Source: Mycolicibacterium setense (GTDB taxonomy: Bacteria; Actinomycetota; Actinomycetes; Mycobacteriales; Mycobacteriaceae). From it: a stretch of DNA of 64,000 nucleotides. Both the position numbers and the translations under genes were made by a program. A model generated the notes under the pieces. That model saw only the letters and a program-made list of their open reading frames with translations. It ran no database searches and had not been told where the DNA came from. Location: contig NZ_JTJW01000003.1 in assembly GCF_000805385.1 (NCBI RefSeq), positions 496,001 through 560,000 on the forward strand, given 5' to 3'. This document shows, piece by piece, positions 37,399 to 46,095 of this stretch; positions within the stretch are counted from its first letter, which is position 1; the number at the start of each line of letters is the position of its first letter.

Positions 37399-39405
37399 CT
37401 AGCTCTCGGCGTGCAGTCCCGGCCACCAGATCCGCGGGCCGATCAGCGTGAACAGCGCCGGGATGATCACCGTGCGGACCACGAATGTGTCCAGCAGGAT
37501 GCCCAGGCCGACGATGATGCCCAGCTGCGTCAGCACGATCAGCGGCAGCACGCCCAATACGCAGAACACCGCGGCCAGCACCACACCGGCGCTGGTGATC
37601 ACCGCGCCGGTGGCCGACACCGCCCGCACGATGCCCTGACGGGTGCCGTGTTCGGGCGTCTCCTCGCGGGCCCGGGTCACCAGGAAGATCGTGTAGTCGA
37701 CGCCGAGAGCCACCAGGAACAGGAAGGCGAACAGGGGAGTGCTGTTGTCCAGGGCCGGGAATCCGAAGATATGGACGCTGGCCCAGCCGCCCAGCCCGAG
37801 TGCGGCAACCGCGCTGAGCACCGTGACTCCGACCAGCACCAGTGGCGCGAAGGCCGATCGCAGCAACAGGTAGAGCACCGCAAGCACCACCGCCAGAATC
37901 GCCGGGATCACCACCAGCCGGTCGCGCTGGGCTGCTGCGGCGATGTCCCTGGCCTGGGCATCGGATCCGCCGACCAACGCGGTACGGTCGGCTGAATGTA
38001 CTGAATCCCGCAGTGCGTCAATCGTTTTGAAGGCCTCGTCGGAGGCCGGTTCGGCCGCCAGCACCACCGACCACTGGCTCAGCCCGGTTGGTGACTGACC
38101 GACGGGCCCGGCGGAGACGACGCCGGGGGTGTCGTTGATCGCGCGCTGTACCGCACCGGCCTTGGCGGTGGAGGCGATGACGCGAGTGGGGTCGGTCAGA
38201 CCGCTGGGAAAATGTGCGGCAAGCGTCTCGTATCCGGTCACCGATTCGGCCTGCACCCGGAACTGCTCTGTCTGCGTGAGCCCGATGGGTGTGGCCAGCA
38301 GAGCGGTGCACAGCACGGCCAGGCCCGCCAGGGAGGCAACCGCGACGCGGGCAGGCTTGCGCGCCACGGAGTCCGCGATCCGGTGCCAGACACCGCTTTC
38401 GGTCAGTGGCGTGGCGCCGACCTGAGGAATGAACGGCCAGAAAAGTCGTTTGCCACACAGCGCGAGCAGCGGCGGCAGCACCACGAGAACGAACACTGCG
38501 GCGACGACCAGACCCGATGCGGCCTGCACGCCGAGGCTGCGGTTGCTGGGTGCCGAGGCGAACAGCAAGGTCAACAGGGCCAGCACCACGGTGGCGTTAC
38601 TGGCAACGATGGCCGGTGCGGCGGCGCGCACCGCCGTCACCAGCGCCTCCCGATGCTGCTCGGTGCGCCCGAGTTCCTCGCGGTAGCGCGAAATCAACAG
38701 CAACGCATAGTTGGTGCCTGCGCCGAACACGAGCACGCTCGTGATGCCCGATGTCGACCCGTCCGGGCTCAGGCCCAATCCGGACGCCACGGCGGTCCCG
38801 ACGACGGCCCCGACGCGATCGGCGAAGGCGATGACCAGCAGCGGTACCAGCCACAGCACCGGCGAACGGTAGGTGACGATGAGCAGCAGCGCCACCACCG
38901 CCGCAGTTACCGCCAGCAGCGTGATGTTCGCTCCGGCAAACGAATTGGCGATGTCGGCACCGAAGGCCGGGCCGCCGGTGATCTCCACCCGCAGCCCGGC
39001 GGGCAAACCGTCGGTGGCGGTCGCGCGCAGATCCTTGACGGCGTCGTTCAGCGCGAAACCGGACAGCCCGGCCTTCAACGGCACGGTGGCCACCGCGGCC
39101 TTGCCGTCGTCGGCCACCACCACGGGTGGCCCGGGCGCATCGGTCATCCGGTTGCGCGCATCCGCGGCGGCGTCGACGTCGCTGCTGGTCAGCTCGCCGC
39201 CGTCGGTGCGGGTCAGCACGAGGATCGCCGGTACCTGATCTCCGCCGGGGAAATCGGCCCGCAGGGCATCGGCCCGTGCCGATTCGGCGTCGGCCGGGAC
39301 GGCGACCGGCGACTGTGAGGCGGCGTCGCCGCCGCTGAGCAGGCCGAGCAGCCCGCCGGAGACCAGTACCACCAACACCGCGAGCCACGCCAGACGCCTA
39401 ATCAC
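37399..39405 (-). CDS. MMPL/RND-family lipid transporter
   Basis: 668 aa with the two-fold RND layout: helix 1, an outside domain (about 35-165), helices 2-6, a second outside domain (about 385-500) and helices 7-11. The helix-10 proton-relay segment ALGVDYTIFLVTRAREE is present, as is SGITSVLVFGAGTNYALLLISRYREE. Mycobacterial MmpL proteins export cell-wall lipids or siderophores with MmpS partners; none is encoded here. Shorter than MmpL3 and lacking its long C-terminal tail. GTG at 39405 overlaps the antiporter stop by 8 bp. Confidence 0.9.
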   Translation of the reverse strand: MIRRLAWLAVLVVLVSGGLLGLLSGGDAASQSPVAVPADAESARADALRADFPGGDQVPAILVLTRTDGGELTSSDVDAAADARNRMTDAPGPPVVVADDGKAAVATVPLKAGLSGFALNDAVKDLRATATDGLPAGLRVEITGGPAFGADIANSFAGANITLLAVTAAVVALLLIVTYRSPVLWLVPLLVIAFADRVGAVVGTAVASGLGLSPDGSTSGITSVLVFGAGTNYALLLISRYREELGRTEQHREALVTAVRAAAPAIVASNATVVLALLTLLFASAPSNRSLGVQAASGLVVAAVFVLVVLPPLLALCGKRLFWPFIPQVGATPLTESGVWHRIADSVARKPARVAVASLAGLAVLCTALLATPIGLTQTEQFRVQAESVTGYETLAAHFPSGLTDPTRVIASTAKAGAVQRAINDTPGVVSAGPVGQSPTGLSQWSVVLAAEPASDEAFKTIDALRDSVHSADRTALVGGSDAQARDIAAAAQRDRLVVIPAILAVVLAVLYLLLRSAFAPLVLVGVTVLSAVAALGLGGWASVHIFGFPALDNSTPLFAFLFLVALGVDYTIFLVTRAREETPEHGTRQGIVRAVSATGAVITSAGVVLAAVFCVLGVLPLIVLTQLGIIVGLGILLDTFVVRTVIIPALFTLIGPRIWWPGLHAES

Positions 39406-40990
39406 GGTTCAGTGTCGCCTCTTCCAGATCGAGCCCATGCAGCACAGTACGCAGCACTTCGTCGTCGATGTGCCCGGCATCGCGTTCGGCGATGAATGCG
39501 TCGCGTTCGGCGGCAAGCATTTCCAGTCGCAGCCGGCGGAATGCGGCCGCCGGGCTCTCCCCGATGTCGTCTTCGCCGCGCCCCAGCCGCTCCCATGCGG
39601 CGTTGCGGCGCCGGGTGTTCCATGCTCGCAGCACGTCGGCGGCACGCTCGGGCACATCGTTGCCTGCCGGTTGTTCGGCCAGCAGAGAGTCGAGACGTTC
39701 GGCCGCGGCGCGGGCCGCCTTGTCCTGCGCGGCGGCCGTGGCGATCGCATCGCTGTGCGCCTCGTTGCCCTGAGCATCGAGCACCCGGATGAACCACGGC
39801 AGCGTCAGGCCGTGCAGCAGCAGTGTTCCGACCACGACAACGAAGGTGAGGAACACCAATTGCGGGCGGCCGGGGAACGGATCGCCGGCCAGCGTGGTGG
39901 CGGGAACGCCGAATGCCGCGGCGAGTGACACCACGCCGCGCATGCCGGCCCACGCCACCACGAACACCTGCCCGGCCGGCGGGGCGGGCTCGTGGGAGCA
40001 GAGCCGTTTGGACAACATCCGGGGCACATAGGTGGACGCGAAGACCCAGACGATGCGGACGCCGATCACCGCGGCGAGAACCGCCGCCGACGAGATGGCC
40101 AGCGTGGCCGCCGAGATGCCGGACAGTTCGCTGATCACCTTGGGCAGTTGCAGGCCGATCAGCAGGAACGCGAAGGACTCCAGGATCAGCTGCAGGGCCT
40201 TCCACACCGCCTTGTCCTGCAGTCGGGTGGCGTAACTGGCCTGCGTCTCGCGCTGACCCAGCAACAACGCCGCCACCACGACGGCCAGCACGCCCGAGCC
40301 GTGGATCTCCTCGGCCAGCAGGTAGATGAAGAACGGCGCCACCAGACCGATCGCGCTCTCGACCAGAGGATCGTCGAGCCGGGTGCGGATGAAATGCACC
40401 ACCATCCCGAGCACGCCGCCGACCACGATGCCGCCGACCGCGGCCAGCGCGAAGGTCGCCAGGCCGCTGCCCCAGGACGCCGCCGTCCCGATCGCCGCAC
40501 CGAGCGCCACCTTGTAGGCGGTCAGCGCGGTGGCGTCGTTGAGCAGGCTTTCCCCGCCGAGCAGTGTCATGGTGCGTCGGGGCAGGCCGAGCCGGCGGCC
40601 GACGGCGGTGGCCGATACGGCGTCAGGTGGGGCCACGATGGCGCCGAGGGTCAGGGCCGCGGCGACGGTGAGTTCGGGGACGGTCTCGTAGGCGACGATG
40701 CCGACGACGAAGGTGGTGGCCAGTGGCAATCCGACGGCGAGCAGCCCGATGGGCCGGATGTTGCGGCGCAGCGCCACGTAGCTGCTCTCCAGACCGGCCG
40801 ACCACAGCAGCGGAGGCAGGATCACGAACAGCACCAGTTCGGGATCCAGGTGGACGTCGTCGAATCCGGGCAGCGCGCTGCCGGCCAATCCCGCCACCAC
40901 CAGCGCCAACGGCGCAGAGACGTCGAAACGGCGGGCGACGGCGGCCAGCAGTACCGCGGCGACCAGGGCCGCTAGGAGTGAGGCACCCAC
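39398..40990 (-). CDS. Na+/H+ antiporter (CPA1/NhaP type)
   Basis: 530 aa, about 12 membrane helices followed by a hydrophilic C-terminal tail (about 430-530). Helix-5 ion motif GGESLLNDATAL (about 175) and APPDAVSATA in helix 4 are characteristic of the CPA1 group. Exchanges Na+ or K+ for protons. GTG at 40990 is supported by AAGGAGGAA just upstream (within 9 bases). It is the first gene of the minus-strand run that continues into MMPL, hydrolase, P450 and ferredoxin genes. Confidence 0.9.
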   Translation of the reverse strand: MGASLLAALVAAVLLAAVARRFDVSAPLALVVAGLAGSALPGFDDVHLDPELVLFVILPPLLWSAGLESSYVALRRNIRPIGLLAVGLPLATTFVVGIVAYETVPELTVAAALTLGAIVAPPDAVSATAVGRRLGLPRRTMTLLGGESLLNDATALTAYKVALGAAIGTAASWGSGLATFALAAVGGIVVGGVLGMVVHFIRTRLDDPLVESAIGLVAPFFIYLLAEEIHGSGVLAVVVAALLLGQRETQASYATRLQDKAVWKALQLILESFAFLLIGLQLPKVISELSGISAATLAISSAAVLAAVIGVRIVWVFASTYVPRMLSKRLCSHEPAPPAGQVFVVAWAGMRGVVSLAAAFGVPATTLAGDPFPGRPQLVFLTFVVVVGTLLLHGLTLPWFIRVLDAQGNEAHSDAIATAAAQDKAARAAAERLDSLLAEQPAGNDVPERAADVLRAWNTRRRNAAWERLGRGEDDIGESPAAAFRRLRLEMLAAERDAFIAERDAGHIDDEVLRTVLHGLDLEEATLNRD

Positions 40991-41033
40991 GTTGTCGTTC
41001 CTCCTTCGTGTGCCGTGCCTATCCTTGATCAAC

Positions 41034-41336
41034 ATGTTGAGGAGATCACGTCGGCGTCTGCAGAATCCGGCGCCTCGCACCTGCGCGCATCTCGATGAGG
41101 AGGTCGACGACCCGCAACCGTTGACCCCCGGACAGTGCCAGGAATGCGAGGAGCTCGGCGAGAGCAGCTGGGCACACTTACGGATGTGCATGGCGTGCGG
41201 CCACGTCGGTTGCTGTGACTCCAGCCCGCATCAGCATGCCACCAAGCATTTTCAGAAGAGCGGTCATCCGGTGATGCGCTCGGCGGAACCCGGGGAGAGT
41301 TGGCGTTGGTGCTATATCGACCATCGAGTCGGGTGA
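41034..41336 (+). CDS. UBP-type zinc-finger protein
   Basis: 100 aa; nearly the whole protein is a single UBP (ubiquitin-hydrolase type) zinc finger: CAHL, CQECEELGESSWAHLRMCMACGHVG (shown in two parts: CQECEELGES and LRMCMACGHVG), CCDSSPHQHATKHF and SGHPVM, with WCYIDH at the end. Free-standing copies are common in actinobacteria, which have no classical ubiquitin; the ligand is unknown. ATG at 41034. Lies between the antiporter (divergent, 43 bp) and purT. Confidence 0.86.
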   Translation: MLRRSRRRLQNPAPRTCAHLDEEVDDPQPLTPGQCQECEELGESSWAHLRMCMACGHVGCCDSSPHQHATKHFQKSGHPVMRSAEPGESWRWCYIDHRVG

Positions 41337-41360
41337 CGATCTGGCAGGCTGGTGCGTGCG

Positions 41361-42620
41361 ATGAGTGAATCGATAGAAGACGCGCAGCCCGCCGGGAAGA
41401 CAACTGTCCTGGCCGATGATCAGGTCGACGCCGACAAACCCACCGAGCCCGCCGCGACGGTGCTGCTGCTGGGTTCCGGTGACCTGAGCCGTGAGCTCGC
41501 GCTGGCGTTCCAGCGGCTGGGCAGTGTCGTGGTGGCCGCCGACCGGTACTACGCGCCCGCGCACGGTGTCGCCGACCGCTCGGCGGTGATCAAGATGAAC
41601 GACGCCGAAGAACTCACCGCGCTGATCGAGCGGGAGAAGCCGCGTTACGTGGTCGCCGAGTCCGGCGTCATCGCCGCCGACGCGCTGGTCGCGGTGGCCG
41701 AGCGGGGCGACATCGAGGTGCTGCCGGCACCGCGCAGCATCCGGCTCAGCCAGGATCGCGAGGGTCTGCGCCGGCTGGCGTCGGACGAGCTGGGCCTGCC
41801 GACCGTGCCGTTCTGGTTCGCCGGGTCGGCCGAGGAGCTGACCGCGGTGGCCGAGCATGCCGGTTTCCCGTTGGTGGTCAAGCCGGTGGTGGGCGCGCAG
41901 CGCGACGGTGAGTCGGTGCTGCTGCGTCCCGACGACGTCGAACCGGCCTGGCAGCGGGCCACCACCGCCGGCCACATCGCCCAGACCCGGGTGCTGGCCG
42001 AGTCCGTCGTCGAGGTCGAGTACGAGATCACGATGCTGACCGTGCGCACCACCGGGCCGACCGGTCCCGGCGTGCAGTTCTGTGAGCCGATCGGGCACCG
42101 CCAGGTCGGGACGGACGTGCTGGAGTCCTGGCAGCCCCAGCCGCTGACGCCGGCCGCGCTGGATGCCGCGAAGTCCATCTCCGCGCGCATCGTCAACTCA
42201 CTGGGCGGGCGCGGGGTTTTCGGCGTCGAGCTGCTGGTCCAGGGTGACGACGTGTACTTCTCCGATGTGCGGATCCGTCCGCACGACAGCGGATTGGTGA
42301 CCCTGCGGTCGCAGCGCTTGTCCGAGTTCGAGATGCATGCCAGGGCCATCCTCGGTCTGGCCGTGGACACCATCATGATCTCCCCGGCGGCTGCCGAGGT
42401 CACCTACGGTGGGGCCGACGCCGGTGAGCCGTCCGCCGACATCGGCACGGTGCTGGCCGAAGCGCTGGCCACCTCCGAGAGCGATGTGCGCTTGTTCGGT
42501 CGCCCGGGTGAGTCCGACGCTCCGCGTCGTCTCGGGGTCGCGCTGGCCACCGCGCCCGACGTGATCATCGCCCGCGACCGTGCCCGACGGGTCGGCAGCG
42601 CGCTGCGCAAGCTGTGGTAG
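41361..42620 (+). CDS. purT: Formate-dependent phosphoribosylglycinamide formyltransferase 2
   Basis: Converts GAR to FGAR with formate and ATP in purine synthesis, an alternative to folate-dependent PurN. 419 aa, ATP-grasp fold: N-terminal Rossmann part (VLLLGSGDLSRELALAFQRLG), ATP-binding segment (GFPLVVKPVVGAQRDGESVL), FGVELLVQGDDVYFSDVRIRPHDSG with metal and ATP contacts. Matches Rv0389 (419 aa). ATG at 41361 is preferred over GTG at 41352. Followed by an anchored protein, rhodanese and metZ genes in the Rv0389-Rv0391 order. Confidence 0.93.
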   Translation: MSESIEDAQPAGKTTVLADDQVDADKPTEPAATVLLLGSGDLSRELALAFQRLGSVVVAADRYYAPAHGVADRSAVIKMNDAEELTALIEREKPRYVVAESGVIAADALVAVAERGDIEVLPAPRSIRLSQDREGLRRLASDELGLPTVPFWFAGSAEELTAVAEHAGFPLVVKPVVGAQRDGESVLLRPDDVEPAWQRATTAGHIAQTRVLAESVVEVEYEITMLTVRTTGPTGPGVQFCEPIGHRQVGTDVLESWQPQPLTPAALDAAKSISARIVNSLGGRGVFGVELLVQGDDVYFSDVRIRPHDSGLVTLRSQRLSEFEMHARAILGLAVDTIMISPAAAEVTYGGADAGEPSADIGTVLAEALATSESDVRLFGRPGESDAPRRLGVALATAPDVIIARDRARRVGSALRKLW

Positions 42621-42626
42621 GCCGTG

Positions 42627-43082
42627 ATGGCTGACGAGGCGGACGAAACCGAAGACAGGCCGACGATGGCGCCCTTCCTGGGCGCGCTGGCCGTCATTGT
42701 GCTCGTGGTGATCGTTGTCGTCCTGCTCAACGTCTTCGGCGCCGACGGCCGCAGCGAGGAGCAGAAGGTGAGCCTCGCGGCGGTCGGCCAGAACGACGCG
42801 CTGCAGCGGGAGAATTTCGGTGAATTCTCCGATCACACCTGCACCGCCCAGCGCGGCACCGAGGCAGATTTCATTGCCCGCCAGCGTGATTCAGTCGCCA
42901 AGCAGGGCGCGCGGTATGTCGATGACGTGACCGCTGTGCACATCGAAGGGGAGCGGGCCACCGCGACGGTGGTCTACCACTACGGCAATACCCCCGACGC
43001 CAAGGTGAACACCGAGACGACCTTCGTGCGTGAGGACGGCCAATGGCGCGTCTGCTCGAGTATGGGAGACTCACGGCCGTGA
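42627..43082 (+). CDS. Membrane-anchored NTF2-like protein
   Basis: 151 aa with a short cytoplasmic part, a single membrane helix (about 15-38) and an outside domain with DALQRENFGEFSDHTC and EDGQWRVCSSM; the two Cys probably pair. The end resembles the DUF4878/Rv0361-type domain at 25621. ATG at 42627 follows GTG at 42624 in the same frame. Ends 4 bp inside the rhodanese gene (GTGA). Unknown function. Confidence 0.78.
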   Translation: MADEADETEDRPTMAPFLGALAVIVLVVIVVVLLNVFGADGRSEEQKVSLAAVGQNDALQRENFGEFSDHTCTAQRGTEADFIARQRDSVAKQGARYVDDVTAVHIEGERATATVVYHYGNTPDAKVNTETTFVREDGQWRVCSSMGDSRP

Positions 43083-43492
43083 GCTATGCGGGAGACATCA
43101 CGCCTGAGGAGGCCTGGAAACTTCTGAGTGAGAACTCCGAGGCCGTGCTGGTGGACTGTCGGACCGACGCCGAATGGCGCTTCGTCGGTGTGCCGGACCT
43201 GTCCAGCCTTCAGCGTGACGTGGTGTACGTGGAATGGAACCGGAACGACGGCAGCCACAACGATGCGTTCGTCGACGATCTTCAAGCGTCGGGAGTGACG
43301 CCCGGCGAGCGACCTGTGGTCTTCCTGTGTCGCTCCGGCAACCGTTCGATCGGCGCTGCCGAGGCCGCCACCGCGGCCGGGATCGCACCGTCCTACAACG
43401 TGCTCGACGGGTTCGAGGGCAATCTCGACGAGAACCGCCACCGTGGTAGCACCGGGTGGAAGGCGGTCGGCCTGCCATGGAAACAGAGCTAG
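43079..43492 (+). CDS. Rhodanese-like sulfurtransferase
   Basis: 137 aa, one rhodanese domain with active-site Cys84 in FLCRSGNRSIG. Accepts a sulfane sulfur and passes it on; position between a membrane-anchored protein and metZ, an enzyme of sulfur amino acid synthesis, matches Rv0390 and suggests a sulfur-metabolism role. GTG at 43079 lies in the stop of the previous gene and 8 bp upstream of metZ's start context. Confidence 0.9.
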   Translation: MSYAGDITPEEAWKLLSENSEAVLVDCRTDAEWRFVGVPDLSSLQRDVVYVEWNRNDGSHNDAFVDDLQASGVTPGERPVVFLCRSGNRSIGAAEAATAAGIAPSYNVLDGFEGNLDENRHRGSTGWKAVGLPWKQS

Positions 43493-43500
43493 GGGCAGTC

Positions 43501-44712
43501 ATGAGCGGCGACATTCCCTCGGTCCGTATCCCCGCTGCCCTGCCCGACGGCGTCAGCCAGGCCACCATCGGCGTGCGCGGCGGCCTGCTGCGGTCGGAGT
43601 TCGAGGAGACCGCCGAGGCGATGTACCTGACTTCGGGGTACGTCTACGAATCCGCATCCGCGGCGGAGAAGGCGTTCACCGGCGAGATCGACCGCTTCGT
43701 CTACTCCCGCTACGGCAACCCGACCATCTCGATGTTCGAGGAACGGTTGCGGCTCATCGAAGACGCGCCTGCCTGCTTCGCCACCGCCACCGGCATGGCG
43801 GCGGTGTTCACCGCGCTCGGTGCGTTGTTGGGTGCCGGCGACCGTCTGGTGGCCGCCCGCAGCCTGTTCGGCTCGTGCTTCGTGGTGTGCAGCGAAATCC
43901 TGCCGCGTTGGGGCGTGGAGACGGTGTTCGTCGACGGCGACGATCTGTCGCAGTGGGAGCAGGCACTGTCGGTGCCGACCCAGGCGGTGTTCTTCGAGAC
44001 GCCGTCCAACCCCATGCAGTCCCTGGTCGACATCGCCGCGGTGTCCGAGCTGGCCCATGCCGCAGGCGCGAAGGTGGTGCTGGACAACGTCTTTGCCACT
44101 CCGCTGCTGCAGCAGGGCATTCCGCTCGGCGCCGACGTGGTGGTGTACTCGGGCACCAAGCACATCGACGGGCAGGGCCGCGTGCTCGGCGGGGCGATCC
44201 TGGGTGACAAGGAGTACATCGACGGCCCGGTGCAGAAGCTCATGCGCCACACCGGCCCGGCGATCAGTGCGTTCAATGCCTGGACGTTACTGAAAGGCCT
44301 TGAGACACTTGCTGTCCGGGTGGACTATTCAAACCGTTCGGCCCATCGGATCGCCGAGTTCCTGGAGGCCAAGGCCGGCGTGAACTGGGTGAAATATCCG
44401 TTCCTGGAATCACATCCGCAATACGACCTGGCCAAGCGGCAGATGCGTGGCGGCGGCACCGTCGTCACCTTCGAGCTCGATGGCGGCAAGGACCGGGCGT
44501 TCGAGGTGCTCGACAAACTGCGCGTGGTCGACATCTCCAACAACCTGGGCGACGCCAAGACGTTGATCACCCACCCGGCCACCACCACGCACCGGGCCAT
44601 GGGACCCGAGGGCCGGGCCGCGATCGGGCTGGGCGACGGCGTGGTGCGCATCTCGATCGGCCTGGAAGGCACCGAGGACCTGATCGCCGACCTGGACCAG
44701 GCGCTGGGTTAG
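43501..44712 (+). CDS. metZ: O-succinylhomoserine sulfhydrylase
   Basis: Makes homocysteine from O-succinylhomoserine (or O-acetylhomoserine) and sulfide in methionine synthesis. 403-aa PLP enzyme of the gamma family: SRYGNPT (about 69-75), ATGMAAVFTALGALL, and the PLP lysine K220 in YSGTKHIDGQGR. Matches Rv0391 (406 aa). ATG at 43501, preferred over in-frame starts further upstream. Follows the rhodanese gene at 8 bp. Confidence 0.95.
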   Translation: MSGDIPSVRIPAALPDGVSQATIGVRGGLLRSEFEETAEAMYLTSGYVYESASAAEKAFTGEIDRFVYSRYGNPTISMFEERLRLIEDAPACFATATGMAAVFTALGALLGAGDRLVAARSLFGSCFVVCSEILPRWGVETVFVDGDDLSQWEQALSVPTQAVFFETPSNPMQSLVDIAAVSELAHAAGAKVVLDNVFATPLLQQGIPLGADVVVYSGTKHIDGQGRVLGGAILGDKEYIDGPVQKLMRHTGPAISAFNAWTLLKGLETLAVRVDYSNRSAHRIAEFLEAKAGVNWVKYPFLESHPQYDLAKRQMRGGGTVVTFELDGGKDRAFEVLDKLRVVDISNNLGDAKTLITHPATTTHRAMGPEGRAAIGLGDGVVRISIGLEGTEDLIADLDQALG

Positions 44713-44715
44713 CAC

Positions 44716-45126
44716 GTGTCACGCGGATCCGACGCGAAGAAGGCCCGCCGCCGCAAGCGGCAGGCCGACCGGAGCGTGAACCGGGTGTCGGCGGAGTCCG
44801 TCGAGCAGTTGGCCGACATCCCCGACGCCGTCGTCGCCGATCTGGCCGAGTTCGACGAGCGAATCACCGCCCGCGGCTGGACTTTTGACGAGGAAGAGTC
44901 AAACGACGACTTCGCGGTGTGGTTCTACGAGCCGTCCGGGGCCCAAGTGGAAGACGGCCTCGCGGTGACCTCGCTGTGGCTGGATGCGGCCGAGGACGGC
45001 GAGATCGTGCGGGTGGTGTTCGTCGGCAGCGTCGAGCGCTATGAGTTCACCCATGAGGAATTGCGCGGCGGCGCCCTCGACGTCATCGAGGGCTACCGCG
45101 CCGGTCAGCCGCTGCCGAAGTTCTAG
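44716..45126 (+). CDS. Conserved hypothetical protein downstream of metZ
   Basis: 136 aa. A basic leader (RKRQADRS; KKARRRKR) is followed by an acidic helix/strand domain with AEFDERITARGWTFDEEES, WFYEPSGAQVEDG and VVFVGSVERYEFTHEELRGG. No known motif. GTG at 44716 is 3 bp after metZ, so it is probably translated with it. Ends 4 bp inside the convergent SDR gene (shared TAG region). Confidence 0.72.
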   Translation: MSRGSDAKKARRRKRQADRSVNRVSAESVEQLADIPDAVVADLAEFDERITARGWTFDEEESNDDFAVWFYEPSGAQVEDGLAVTSLWLDAAEDGEIVRVVFVGSVERYEFTHEELRGGALDVIEGYRAGQPLPKF

Positions 45127-45974
45127 CTTTCGATGACGCCCTGGGCGGTCTGGGCCCGGTCCTCGTAGCTCTTGCGCTTGGCGGCGTCGAACTCCAGGAA
45201 CACGTTGTCCAGGCCCAGCTTCTTGTTCATCCAGCGCCGGCCCTTGGGCGGCAGCATCTGCGCGGCCTGGGCGGTGAACCGCAGCGGTGGGGGTACCGAC
45301 ACGTGGGTCTTGGGCTTGTTGAGCGTCTTGACGATCGCGGCCGCGATGTCTTCGGGCTCGACGGGCTTGATCGCCCCGCTGGACTTGGTGCCCGAGATCA
45401 GATCGGTGTTGGTGAACGGCGGCATGACCACGGAGACGTCGACCCCGTGCGGGGCCATCTCGTCGGCCAACGCGGTGGTCAGCCCGACGACGGCGTACTT
45501 GGCGCCGACGTAGACCACCTGGCCCGGCAGCGGGATGAGTCCCGACAGCGAGGCGATGTTGATGACGTGCCCGCGGCGGCGTTTCACCATCTCGGGCAGC
45601 GCCAGCTGGCACCCGGTGAGCACGCCGTACACGTTGACCTCGATGGAGGATCGGATCGACTGCTCGGACTGATCCAGGAAGGGCCCGATCGGCATGACGC
45701 CTGCGTTGTTGATCAGCACGTCGATGTGTCCACCGCCGTCGGTGCGGGCCTTGTCCAGGAACGTCGCGAAGGACTCCCGGTCGGTGACGTCGAGCGGGTA
45801 GCCGGACACCGGGCCGAGCTTGGTCAGCTCGACGACGGCCGATTCCTGAAGTGCCACGTCACGGTCGCCGATGACGACGCGGGCGCCACGTGCCAGCAGG
45901 GCCTTGGCGGTGGCGTAACCGATGCCGCGGGCGCCGCCGGTGATCGCGATGGTCTTGCCCCTGATGTTGTCCAT
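45123..45974 (-). CDS. Short-chain dehydrogenase/reductase
   Basis: 283-aa SDR with TGGARGIGYATA (about 12), NNAGVMP (about 92) and catalytic NIASLSG ... YVGAKYA (Tyr/Lys about 157-161). A C-terminal extension rich in basic residues (KGRRWMNKKLG, AAKRKSYEDRAQ) is typical of the mycobacterial SDRs related to fatty-acid or sterol metabolism. ATG at 45974 lies 8 bp from a 20-bp palindrome. Upstream sequence is partly duplicated at 46721-46772. Confidence 0.89.
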   Translation of the reverse strand: MDNIRGKTIAITGGARGIGYATAKALLARGARVVIGDRDVALQESAVVELTKLGPVSGYPLDVTDRESFATFLDKARTDGGGHIDVLINNAGVMPIGPFLDQSEQSIRSSIEVNVYGVLTGCQLALPEMVKRRRGHVINIASLSGLIPLPGQVVYVGAKYAVVGLTTALADEMAPHGVDVSVVMPPFTNTDLISGTKSSGAIKPVEPEDIAAAIVKTLNKPKTHVSVPPPLRFTAQAAQMLPPKGRRWMNKKLGLDNVFLEFDAAKRKSYEDRAQTAQGVIES

Positions 45975-46023
45975 GGCGGCGAACTTTACACGTGTCAAGT
46001 TTTGCGCGGAAGGGGGTTGTCGG
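45973..46023. repeat. 51-bp direct repeat, copy A (Uma2 left flank)
   Basis: This 51-bp stretch matches 46721-46772 at about four fifths of positions, in the same orientation. Shared blocks include GAAC, ACACGTG, CAAGTTT and AGGGGGT. Copy A includes the start codon and upstream region of the SDR gene on the minus strand. Confidence 0.8.
45982..46001. promoter_or_regulatory. 20-bp palindrome ahead of the SDR gene
   Basis: AACTTTACACGTGTCAAGTT: the two 10-bp halves are complementary at nine of ten positions. It lies 8 bp upstream of the SDR start codon (minus strand), the place for a TetR-type operator. The regulator is not encoded beside it. Confidence 0.6.
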
Positions 46024-46095
46024 ACCGGCTTGGCAGACTCGGATCTGATCGCCGTTGCGCGTAATCTGCAACTATTCGTCGGAAGGAGGTGCGCT

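Noticed and set aside
46054..46072. GTTGC-N9-GCAAC hairpin before the Uma2 gene as an operator or terminator
   Set aside because: Arms are only 5 bp, and it overlaps a plausible -10 element; too weak to list as a feature.
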